Assembly (NCBI GenBank): GCA_030340625.1
Contig: JAOPHQ010003127.1
Location: 1,138,501-1,202,500, forward strand
DNA: 64,000 nt
Source: Merluccius polli
Taxonomy: Eukaryota; Chordata; Actinopteri; Gadiformes; Merlucciidae
Direction of reading: 5' to 3'
The notes below the pieces were generated by a model that worked only from the letters and a program-made list of their open reading frames with translations, did not search any database and was not told the DNA's origin. The position numbers and the translations under genes are program-made. Positions 22,921 through 33,600 of the stretch are shown piece after piece (the stretch's first letter is position 1; every line of letters starts with the position of its first letter).

Positions 22921-24528
22921 AGCCTGGGTTGAGCGCGAGGAACGAGAGAGTTACGGCTAACTTTATGTTGGAGTTGTTTTGGCGTGGTTACTGCCGACAG
23001 TAACCTGTTCTGTTGCAGCAATAAATGTTGTTTGCTGAACAACACTGCGTCGTCTTTCCAACGCGTCCTGGCGGACGCTACATTATGTTTATGAATGGCA
23101 GTGGCATGGCCACCCTACTCACTGTACCTTGCACATGAATATATGAACCTGTGTATTATTTCAATATCTTAGTATTGAATGCACAATAACAAGGTACATT
23201 TATGTATGGCACGACCAGTTTAATATAAAACTCAATTTTACACAACATAAGTAGGGGGTCCCCGCTCCATCTCTCTATCAGTTTGGGGGTCCTTGGCCTG
23301 GAAAACGTTGAAGACCCCTGATTGAGGCTATTTGTTTATTTATTTAGTTTAGCGCTCCTTAAATTAAATTCACGCTTCAAAACGCACGTCTTTTACTTAT
23401 AAGGCGAGCTTTAGGCTACTTTGAAGGCGAGCTGTCTCTGTTTCCGGCTCTCGACTTCCTTGTTCAATTTTCATTGTACAACTTGGATAATGGAACAAGC
23501 TGACGCTTTGGCGCGCTGAATTGCATTGCACGTCTCGGACAATGAAATTAGGCAATACCCCCGAAACTGGCCTTTTTCATTATACAACGTGAACAACTGT
23601 AAATGAATTATACTTCGTACACGGACCATTGAGGCTATTTGTTTATTTATTTAGTTTAGCGCTCCTTAAATTAAATTCACGCTTCAAATCGCACGACTTT
23701 TACTTATAAGGCGAGCTTTACTTTGAAGGCGAGCTGTCTCTGTTTCCGGCTCTCCACTTCCTTGTTCAATTTTCATTGTACAACTTGGATAATGGAACAA
23801 GCTGACGCTTTGGCGGTCCGTGTACGAAGTATAATTCATTTACAGTTGTTCACGTTGTATAATGAAAAAGGCCAGTTTCGGGGGTATTGCGTATTTTCAT
23901 TGTCCGAGACGTGCAATGCAATTCAGCGCGCCAAAGCGTCAGCTTGTTCCATTATCCAAGTTGTACAATGAAAATTGAACAAGGAAGTGGAGAGCCGGAA
24001 ACAGAGACAGCTCGCCTTCAAAGTAAAGCTCGCCTTATAAGTAAAAGTCGTGCGTTTTGAAGCGTGAATTTAATTTAAGGAGCGCTAAACTAAATAAATA
24101 AACAAATAGCCTCAATCAGGGGTCTTCAACGCTTTCCAGGCCAAGGACCCCCAAACTGATAGAGAGATGGAGCGGGGACCCCCTACTTATGTTGTGTAAA
24201 ATTGTGTTTTATATTAAACTGGTCCTATAGTGCCATGTATAAATGTACCTTGTTATTGTGCATTCAATACTAAGATATTGAAATAATACACAGGTTCATA
24301 TATTCATGTGCAAGGTACAGTGAGTAGGGTGGCCATGCCACTGCCATTCATAAACATAACGTAGCGTCCGCCAGGACGCGTTGGAAAGACGACGCAGTGC
24401 TGTTCAGCAAACAACATTTATTGCTGCAACAGAACAGGTTACTGTCGGCCGTAACCACGCCAAAACAACTCCAACATAAAGTTAGCCGTAACTCTCTCAT
24501 AATGTTCCTCGCGCTCAACCCAGGCTCG

Positions 24529-24566
<38 letters not shown>

Positions 24567-24591
24567 CGCACGCGCACTCACACAGCCCTCA

Positions 24592-25122
24592 CGCCTCCCA
24601 CTGCATTCAACCGTCAACGGAAGACGGAAGGCGTGTCTGACGGAGGGGGGCGTGGAATTTGCCGACGGAGCCAGACGCAGCCAGCAGCCAATCAAATCGC
24701 TTCCCGCAACAACAAAGCCGCGCTCTTCCTGCAATTTGTTATTGCTCTTTTCTATTGCAAGATGGATCCCGTCGTAGCAAGAAGAGTGCTTTTCCACCGC
24801 CACTATCAACTTGTCCTCCATTTTTAATAAGGTTTAAATGTTCCCGCTGCCGGCCGTCTGACATAACAGATGTGCTTTCCCGGGTTGTACCACCAAGGTG
24901 ATTTCATTGGGCAGAGTCCAAGTAGCGTCACAGGACATATATTTGCATAATGTGATCTGATTGGCTGACGGATCCGTCGTGGCCAGAAAAGATAAAATTT
25001 TCTCAACTTTTCAACGCAACGAACGGAGCCGACTTGACTGACGGAGCCACAATGCATTGCGGCTCAGCCCCATTCAAAGTCAATGGGATGCGTTGACGAA
25101 CGCATCCAGTGGGCAAGAGGCG
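24592..25122. mobile_element. Small MADF-bearing element inserted in unit IV
   Basis: TCA flanks both sides (24589-24591, 25123-25125), and removing the insert restores the CCCTCATTCCGTCAAAAAC of sibling units. The ends start CGCCTC and share CCACTG and GTCAACG in inverted order with small gaps. On the minus strand 24821-24720 encodes MEDKLIVAVEKHSSCYDG, a MADF-like start. The 3-bp duplication suggests a Harbinger-related family, unproven. Confidence 0.65.
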
Positions 25123-25204
25123 TCATTCCGTCAAAAACTACAACACCACACCGGATCTAGAGCGGAAACAAAACAGGCACGCCGCACACACTTGTTTAAG
25201 AGTA

Positions 25205-25392
25205 GTAGACGTTACGTTTTGAGTGGATGGCGAGCGCGAGACGCCGAAATGGATGCCAATAATATTCTGAATGGAAAGTTTACTTTTAAAAAGTTGCCAA
25301 ATGGTTCCATTGACAAGACCAAAGTGATCTGTGTGTTTTGTCGTTGTGAACTGAGCTATCATCGCAGCACGTCCAGTCTGAAATACCACTTG
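25205..25392 (+). pseudogene. BED-type zinc finger exon, copy 5 (unit IV left arm)
   Basis: Same frame as copy 3 with the DANNIL variant. It ends at KYHLQYQAF like copies 1 and 4. No transposase follows. Confidence 0.7.
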
Positions 25393-25964
25393 CAATATCA
25401 AGCATTTTACTGTACCATTTTGGAGAAATTCAACAATAAAAGTCCCATATGTGTACCTTCGGATAGCACAATTGCATATATTTGAACTGCTGTAAAATCA
25501 CTTTGCTCAATATTCCCACAATGTGAACTCCAAACAATTCATGTATTTACAGTAGTTCAAATATATGAAATTGTGCTATCCGAAGGTACACATATGGGAC
25601 TTTTATTGTAGAATATCTCCAAAATGGTACAGTAAAAATGCTTGATATTGCATGTGGGTGTAGTCCTACATGTGTACAAGTCAAATATACCACCCATAGC
25701 CAGGGAATATTGAGCAAAGTGATTGTACAGTAGTTCAAATATAACAAAACATGCCACTTGGAGGCACAAATATGGGACTTTTAGTTTGGCATTTCTCCAC
25801 ATTGTTGCAATAAAGATACTTGATATTAAGTTTTTCATTCATCATGGGCGCATGAAACACTAATACAACATATTTCATTTAAATGTAGGTTTTAATTAGC
25901 TTACTGTTCTTAATAGGTACATTTATTTTGAAAAACCGGAAGTGAATACGCGGTTTCTCCGCTT

Positions 25965-26256
25965 CTACCGTAATGCTGAGAATATTTGTACACTCGAAAT
26001 ATAAGTGCGGCTCATTTGACCACGGTGATCGGAGGAACGGCTGGCTTGACCGCAGTCCATCAAGTGGTATTTCAGACTGGACGTGCTGCGATGATAGCTC
26101 AGTTCACAACGACAAAACACACAGATCACTTTGGTCTTGTCAATGGAACCATCTGGCGACTTTTTAAAAGTAAACTTTCCATTCAGAATATTATTGGCAT
26201 CCATTTCGGCGTCTCGCGCTCGCCATCCACTCAAAACGTAACGTCTACTACTCTTA
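25965..26256 (-). pseudogene. BED-type zinc finger exon, copy 6 (unit IV right arm)
   Basis: Minus-strand copy with KKSPDGSIDK in place of KKLPNGSIDK, then the BED core and MDCGQASRSSDHRG, matching the longer form of copy 3. Confidence 0.7.
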
Positions 26257-26333
26257 AACAAGTGTGTGCGGCGTGCCTGTTTTGTTTCCGCTCTAGATCC
26301 GGTGTGGTGTTGTAGTTTTTGACGGAATGAGGG

Positions 26334-26366
<33 letters not shown>

Positions 26367-27201
26367 CCTGGGTTGAGCGCGAGGAACATATGAGAGAGTC
26401 ACGGCTAACTTTATGTTGGAGTTGTTTTGCCGTGGTTACGGCCGACAGTAACCTGTTCTGTTGCAACAATAAATGTTGTTTGCTGAACAGCACTGCGTCG
26501 TCTTTCCAACGCGTCCTGGCGGACGCTACATTATGTTTATGAATGGCAGTGGCATGGCCACCCTACTCACTGTACCTTGCACATGAATATATGAACCTGT
26601 GTATTATTTCAATATCTTAGTATTGAATGCACAATAACAAGGTACATTTATACATGGCACTATAGGACCAGTTTAATATAAAACACAATTTTACACAACA
26701 TAAGTAGGGGTTCCCGCTCCATCTCTCTATCAGTTTGGGGGTCCTTGGCCTGGAAAACGTTGAAGACCCCTGATTGAGGCTATTTGTTTATTTATTTAGT
26801 TTAGCGCTCCTTAAATTAAATTCACGCTTCAAAACGCACGACTTTTACTTATAAGGCGAGCTTTACTTTGAAGGCGAGCTGTCTCTGTTTCCGGCTCTCC
26901 ACTTCCTTGTTCAATTTTCATTGTACAACTTGGATAATGGAACAAGCTGACGCTTTGGCGCGCTGAATTGCATTGCACGTCTCGGACAATGAAATTAGGC
27001 AATACCCCCGAAACTGGCCTTTTTCATTATACAACGTGAACAACTGTAAATGAATTATACTTCGTACACGGACCTTTGGCGCGCTGAATTGCATTGCACG
27101 TCTCGGACAATGAAATTACGCAATACCCCCGAAACTGGCCTTTTTCATTATACAACGTGAACAACTGTAAATGAATTATACTTCGTACACGGACCCTATG
27201 G

Positions 27202-27614
27202 CGATGTATACATGTAGATGAGTTATATATAATAATGGTGTCTAGTCTACACATGAATATGCGCATGGGTCCAAAATTCCAGTTTCATTTTCTATGGTTC
27301 TTACTTTGAAAAGAAAATCCTCCGACCGGAAGTCGTCATTTCCCTGCGCTACTTCAGGCTTGTTTCGCTAGCTTAGAACATTAAACAAACAAACATGGCT
27401 GTGCAATATTTTTATTACCATATTCTGACACTACAAATGTCCACGACACATAGACGTTTAAAGAAGAGATATGTGACGGTCGATTAACGACGATGTCGAA
27501 GTTTAAAGCTGCGCACGAAGAGCTGACTAATTCTCAAGGTTAGCTAGCTTGGCGAGGCTTTTCCTCAACGTTTTGCAGCAGCTAGCTACCGATGTAGTTG
27601 GCCAAGTGAACAAC
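27202..27614 (+). promoter_or_regulatory. Presumed garem1 promoter and 5' untranslated region
   Basis: The 413 bases between the end of unit II and the garem1 ATG must include much of the core promoter unless a distant first exon exists. A 16-codon upstream frame (ATG 27493, MSKFKAAHEELTNSQG, stop 27541-27543) precedes the main start. Neither a TATA box nor the start site could be assigned with confidence. Confidence 0.4.
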
Positions 27615-30600
27615 ATGGACCTTGGAACAATGTTGTACAACAACCTGAAGGATGTCCCGTGGAGCAACACCTCCCTGCCGCTGGACCAGCTCGTCAGTGC
27701 TTACAGGCTGCCTCAAATTGTCAAGCTGGATAACGGTAAGCATCCTGTGTCCCAGGTGGTTTCACGGTGGGGCTTTTAGAAACGCAGCTCCTCCAGCGGG
27801 TTTCTGTCCTGCTGGTGACCCAGGAGCTAACGTCCACCGAGGGCTCTGGCCACGAAGAGCTAGCTATGAACACGGTCCTCGTGATGGTTCATATGCGGGT
27901 GGTTATGTGGATAAAAGGCCCCAGTCGTTGGTCTCCAACGATGTCCAATTTTGCTGCAGCTTCATGTGCGAGTTGCAACGTTATCTGCTCACGTCATCTG
28001 TTGTCTTCTAGTAAGTTACTGGTGGCTAACCCTGTCATTTCCCCTGGATTGCAGTACAATTAATTCCTGTCATGCACTTCAATGAAAATATAACGAAAAA
28101 TATAATATTGTAAGCAAACAGGTGCACACATATGCCGAAGTAATTGCTGATATAGCGTAACGATCTTACAGCATGCATATGATGTGCATTGAATAATAAA
28201 TAATGTAAACACTTCAAAGATGGAGTTTACAACATTTCCAGCAAAAGAGCCTGCAACGTTTGCTCGATGTTAATTCGCTAACTAAAACGTTACTTGTTTA
28301 CCTATTTGCACCTTATGGCTTGTTGAAAGTTGGAGACATTTGTTTTCCGTCTTCATGTTATTTTCCACACTCCTTGCAAAGGTTATGACAGGATGCTGCT
28401 AGTGACAATGCCTTCATAGTACTGGAAACGTGTGTTGGGCACCGTACACAATAGCCTAGTTCTTGAAAACATGTATATGTATCTCTAATTTTAAATATTT
28501 TCTTGCATATTCAAATCCATTGACAGTTTTGTGCGTTTTGACAAAGTATGGTCTTTTGGATGAAGACAGTACATTTTGTGGCTGTATAAGTCACGGGCCA
28601 ATAGAATTTCACTAATTTATTTTTCTGTCAAATGAACACAACAATTAGTCTGTATACATTTTCAAATAAGCATACTCATTCTCATCGTTAATTCAATTGT
28701 GGCTTATTAGCTTTAAATCTGCAGCCTAGTTGGAAACAGTGAGCTAAATGTTAAGAGCTTATAGTATGTCATTTAAAATGGTCTTACTGAGGTTTCCCAT
28801 TAAAACACTTCCTTGTTTCACCCGAGCATTGAACATTCTTTCTCTTTCTATTTCTTGAGTGCTTAAGTGGTCGTCAAAAGGTTTAGACCTTCCGGGTACG
28901 TGATGCGCCAGTGGAAACATAACAGTCAACAGTGTATATAAAGTAGGCCCGCTATTTCTAATCTATCGTGTTGCTGGTCTGCCTTTTGTTGCATTTATTT
29001 CAACAGGTGAGTCAGTGGAAGGGCTTCGAGACAACGACTACCTCTTACTTCATTCCTGCCGTCAGTGGACCACCATAACGGCTCACAGCCTTGAAGAGGG
29101 ACACTACGTTATTGGGCCTAAAATAGAAATCCCAGTTCATTATGAAGGTAGGAAACAGCCACACAAAAAGCATGCATACACATACAGACACAAGCTGTCC
29201 ACTGGGGATATTGTCCCTTTCTTATTAGCGTTTCTCCTTTGAAGATTTATAACTCAATTCAAGTGGGATAGGGGAAGTGGTGGACATTAACCACAGATGG
29301 AAAGTGCTACAACTCTATCCTTGTATTTTAAAACATAATAAAGTTGTTCTTAAAGTAGTTCTACCTCAAAAAAATCTTTTTATGGATGCATAAACTGCCA
29401 AGCTGTCATATCCAGATAAGTACTAATTGTTACACACTTTATTTTGTGGGTAACAATTAGGGTTGTGACGGTCATTTTTGCTGGCGATTGATCGTCACCC
29501 TCGTAATCGAACTGACCAACATAATTGTCTGATGTGGTTTCGTTCATCTCCAAACTTTAATTAGGAAATGAAATAGGCCTATAGCATATTGAATAGGAAT
29601 GTGAACAACTCACATTATTCATGGTCGAATAATCGGGTGGTATGAGTGAATAATTGATTATTCGGATTCACAGACAGCGTCAGAAATGAACACCTTGCTA
29701 GTGCCGAATGCAGTAGAAATTTTCCTATTTGCGGCTCAAAATCTTTGCAGCTGCAGTGTAAATATTGAGAAGTGCTAAATAGCTAATAATCTATTGTTGT
29801 TGAAGCTATCTATCAGTTGGCCTTACGTTGTCGTGATCTGAAAATGTGGAACCATGGATCTCCCGTCGGAGCGCACATCCGTCCTCTCGTCCATCTCCCT
29901 TGCGCTTTCAATGACATGCCTAATTATCCACCGCCAGCTTAGGTTTCTCCATTAAACCCAAAGCATATATCAATACTGTACCGTGACACAAACAAGAACC
30001 AGATTCAGCTGTTCTGCTATGGGCTTAAAATCTAGTTAAACGCTGTCTGAATTGGAGCCAGCAGAGACCGCTGCTGCAGAATCACGTTTTATCAACTGAT
30101 CGTTTTTTCCTTTTAATTTCTGAAGTGGTTCAATTTGTTAAAACAAATGTATTCATTATTTTAATAAAGGGCAAAACTACAATTTCACGTAGGATTGCTG
30201 CGTGGACGTCAGTGGCTTTCAGATCCACTTATCGGTCCGAGTCCAACTACTTCCAATTATCACAAAGCAAATAGATGGTTTGAGCATTGTGCCGTGTCTT
30301 GCACGGCAGGACTAGCGCTATTCACCTAAAGAGAAAAAAGATCGCTACCTGTTCTATTCATGTTTATTAAATAATCAACCTGTTATTAGGGAGGGAGCTT
30401 TTTGGTGTCTTTTGCCTTCGTTTAAATGAAACGGCTGCTAAATACGTTCATTATTAAAACCCTTCTTTATTAAAACCATTTTTATTTATTAACCATTAGC
30501 AGTGTTGGGACAGCTTTCTATTACGGTATTTTAGAAACTGTTAAAAATGTTATAGATTAATATGTTTAAGATCAAAGAAGACTAACAAGTAAATAAAAAA

Positions 30601-33600
30601 TAAAAATAATTGACCCCAAAAAATGACAGCAATTTTTGAATGAATAATCGAATAACCGATTATTCTGTCACAACCCTAATATTTAAGTAGTGACAGTGTT
30701 CTAATAAATGAAACGGATCGACATTGCCTGTTAAGAGACATGAAAATGTGCTTTAAATTAGCGACAGTCAAATTAAATCAAATGCATTTTTTCAAACCTG
30801 CAAAAACAAGGCAGCATAAGTTGAATAGAATAAACCCTTTAACACTTTAAACAGAACAAAGATTTAACATTTACAAATGTTTTAAATCAATGTTTATTTT
30901 TACATTAATAAACAAAGGAGGCTATAAAAACTAAATAAAACAGACCGGTGCCTGTCCTACTGCGACAGTTGAATGGATTCAATAAAATGAAATAGCCTTG
31001 TCACCATTAAACAAACAGACAAACAAACAAACAATAAAAGAAAATGTCTGGCCTGTTTAATTCTTTAGTTGACGTTGACGTTCTGTGCCAAGAAGACGAG
31101 CATGTTCACCATCTCGGGTTTGAGGTACAAGCGGAGGGAAGTGACAACGCTTCCTGCTGTGCTAAAAACCTGTTCGGATGCACAGCTGGTTGCACATATG
31201 CACAGCTGGTTGCACATATGCACATGTAGTGCCGGGCCACTTTTTCCATTAGTGGGAACTAAACGGAATTGTCTCGCCACCAGGCAAGGGGATCATCGGA
31301 TGAGTCCAGCTGTTCCTCCTGCAGGAAGCAGGTTAACTCAGTGTCTGCACACGACTTTCTTTTTCAGAAAGTCGCCATGGTTCGTCTTCTTGACAGTAGG
31401 GCTGCAACGATTCGTCGACGTTGTCGACAAAAATCAATAATAGAAATACTCGACAATGTATTCCATTGTCGACTATTGTCGCCAGACGTGTTTTTCCAAC
31501 AGAGTGAGGCATCTCACTTAACTCATTGGCTGCCAATGACGTCTATAGACGTCAATTATGTTTTTCAACGGGGCTGACTGGGGAGCGATCTAGAGGACCT
31601 TGTCACAAAAAATCAGGCTTGTAAACATAGTATGTACTACCGAACTGACCCACTAGGTGGGCCCCGTGCCAAATAGGATGGGAGAGATGAGTAACACAAA
31701 AAGCTTGTTTTCTCCATTTTTGGTCAAAAACAGGTGTTTTTGGTGAAACCAACGTATGTTCTACTGCCGATTACTAAAGAACGGAAAAAGGTAGAAACAA
31801 ACGGTTTGTTCCTGATTAAAGAAGAGAGTCTACTCTTTCTTTTGATAGTTTCGGTGTTTACATAGTCATAGAACTCACTGTTAAGTGGGTCTTAGGAAAT
31901 CAGTCAAAATGCTGTAAAACGCTTGGCAGTATGGGGCTCTCTGCACTGAAAATGGCTGGCAGCCAATGAGTTAATAGGGGTTATGCACAACGTACTAACG
32001 CATTCTGCGAAACAGGTCTCATCACATCCGGTTCAGGTCCGCTGTACCGCGGTCACATTATTTTATTTATTAATCCGCACTTCCAGACCGTCACCGGGGC
32101 TTCAGAGTAATGTGTCCGAGGAGAGTAGCCCTCTCCCGGACACACACGCTAGCTTTTACCGCTGTTTTTTATTTCATTTATTAATCCACACTTCCAGACC
32201 GTCACCGGGGCTTCAGAGTAATGTGTCCGAGGAGAGTAGCCCTCTCCCGGACACATACGCTAGCTTTTACCGCTGTTTTGTTTTTATTTATTTTTTATAA
32301 AACACATTTGCCTGTCCTTAAAAAATGGACAGAGGTTTATTTATTTATGGATTAATGTCTATACTGACCGAGCACTGTGCCTAATTGGTTTTAGATTTGT
32401 ATTTACTTTTTGTATGAATCAGCAGCAAAGTTGAATAAAAGATGCATTTTTCATTGAAGTACCCATGTTTCTTGTGTTTATTATCATTTGCCACATAATT
32501 AAAGCAACTTCATGCTAAATTTAAGAAAAAATTAATACTTATCCGATTAGTCGACTAATCGTTTCAATAGTTGGTGACTAGTCGACTATTAAAATAGTCG
32601 TTAGTTGCAGCCCTACTTGACAGGAGGTGCGGGAGTTTAAGCTCTGTCTACGCTTTGATCAGGTCCTTCTTCTTTCGCCAGCTTTGGGAGAATGTGCTGA
32701 CCAAATCTCTGCACAGGCCAATAGCTCGGCCTGTGCGGGCATTCTCACTAGCAACACCGTTGGTTACGGCCAAGTGCAAATTATGGCCAAAGCAAATTAG
32801 CCACGGCCATTTCAATTGCCTTACTGCAGCCCACGACTATTTTTCCTCCAGGCCCCGGTCTGCCATTGCCGGCCAGAGTGCTTCAGCAAGATTGTCGGAC
32901 GTGTGTGCTTCTGGCATGTACATCGTTTCCAGACACCGGGACTTCACTGACCAATCTTTTATGATGTAGTGGACAGTGAGACTCATAAGGAGCCCTTGAC
33001 CACATGTCAGTTGTTGTGACCGCGAAATAATCCAAATCACAGAGCTCCCTCTGTATCTCATATTGTATCCTAACGTAGAGATCTGGTACTGCTGTCTTTG
33101 AGAAATACTTTCTCCCGAGCAACTCGTATTGGTGGTCAAATGTTTTGAGCATTGCTTTGAAAGCTGGCTTTTCCACTGTGCGAAACATGACCATTTCGGT
33201 CACCAAGTACTTGGTTATGCTGTCGGTCAGAGCTTTCCATTTGTCACCGTCCCGCTTATATTTCACCCCTCGGAAAAATGCTTTGGCCACACTCAGCTGC
33301 TCCTGGCCAGATGTAGGCCTAGATGGTGTAGCAGCTTTGGATGTAAGTCCAAGTTGAGCATATTTTCTTGGGTGGTGCGTTGAGGTGATTTCTCAGATTT
33401 GTTGTGTTAGATTGTTTTACGCACTTGCAGGGAGAAGTATTGTCGGCTTTGTTTTTAGAGGGATCGTTTGGTATAATTTTTTATTTATATTTAGGCTATA
33501 GGAAAGAGATTATTTTGGCAACATTATGAAAAAGCATACATTTTAGAAAAATAACAAATGGCAATTATGACGGATTTCTTGCATGTGTCGATGCCGTTAT

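Larger units (their letters stand above)
19964..23627. mobile_element. Foldback transposon unit III nested in unit II
   Basis: Begins GGTCCGTGTACGAAG and ends CTTCGTACACGGACC. ATTGAG (19958-19963 and 23628-23633) is duplicated on the two sides and the unit II sequence resumes without loss (CCTGATTGAG then GCTATTTG), so this is an insertion into a pre-existing unit II arm. It is itself hit by the element at 20771-22769. Its centre has been lost: the BED exon copy at 22846-22920 is truncated on both sides and joins straight to the opposite arm at AGCCTGGGTTGAG. Confidence 0.85.
23815..27074. mobile_element. Foldback transposon unit IV nested in unit II
   Basis: Begins GGTCCGTGTACGAAG and ends CTTCGTACACGGACC. 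TTTGGC is duplicated at 23809-23814 and 27075-27080, and unit II resumes as TTTGGCGCGCTGAATTGC. It contains a 531-bp insertion (24592-25122) in the left arm. BED exon copies lie at 25205-25392 (+) and 26066-26256 (-). The turn-round near 25530 has the same mirrored central block as unit II. Confidence 0.85.
17292..27195. mobile_element. Foldback transposon unit II, host of units III and IV
   Basis: Starts GGTCCGTGTACGAAG at 17292 and ends CTTCGTACACGGACC at 27195, with CTATGG directly flanking both ends (17286-17291 and 27196-27201). Its own sequence is 17292-19963, then 23634-23814, then 27081-27195, about 2.97 kb in total; the remainder is units III and IV inserted in its right terminal arm. 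The core turns round near 18870, where a segment of AATATTGAGCAAA and GTAGTTCAAATAT repeats is mirrored. The arms hold BED exon copies at 18127-18345 (+) and 19183-19378 (-). Confidence 0.82.
31397..32615. mobile_element. hAT element (TAGGGCTGCAAC ends) inside the transposase remnant
   Basis: TIRs TAGGGCTGCAACGA and its near complement are flanked by a perfect 8-bp duplication, CTTGACAG (31389-31396 and 32616-32623). It carries no transposase. The interior contains a second insertion (31522-31970) and a tandem duplication (32041-32281). Confidence 0.9.
31041..33300 (-). pseudogene. hAT transposase remnant (ZBED type), interrupted
   Basis: On the minus strand fragments of one transposase appear in order. 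33290-33020 carries TVEKPAFKAMLKTFD, GRKYFSKTAVPDLY and TTTDMWS. After a frameshift, LTVHYI and KSRCLETMYMPEAHT follow (about 32995-32890). Then come FGHNLHLAVTN and RAIGLCRDLVSTFSQSWRKK (about 32790-32660). The C-terminal dimerisation part, EQVFSTAGSVVTSLR and KPEMVNMLVFL, lies at 31165-31075. Frameshifts, stops and a missing middle part make it inactive. The 31397-32615 element sits inside it. Confidence 0.8.

Noticed and set aside
17292..27195. CRISPR-like or tandem gene array reading of the repeated modules
   Set aside because: Repeats are kilobase-scale, alternate in orientation, and have transposon ends with target duplications.
13502..27195. Assembly artefact explanation for the palindromes
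   Set aside because: Not excluded, but arms differ by substitutions, indels and independent insertions, and hexamer duplications are exact, which favours real nesting.
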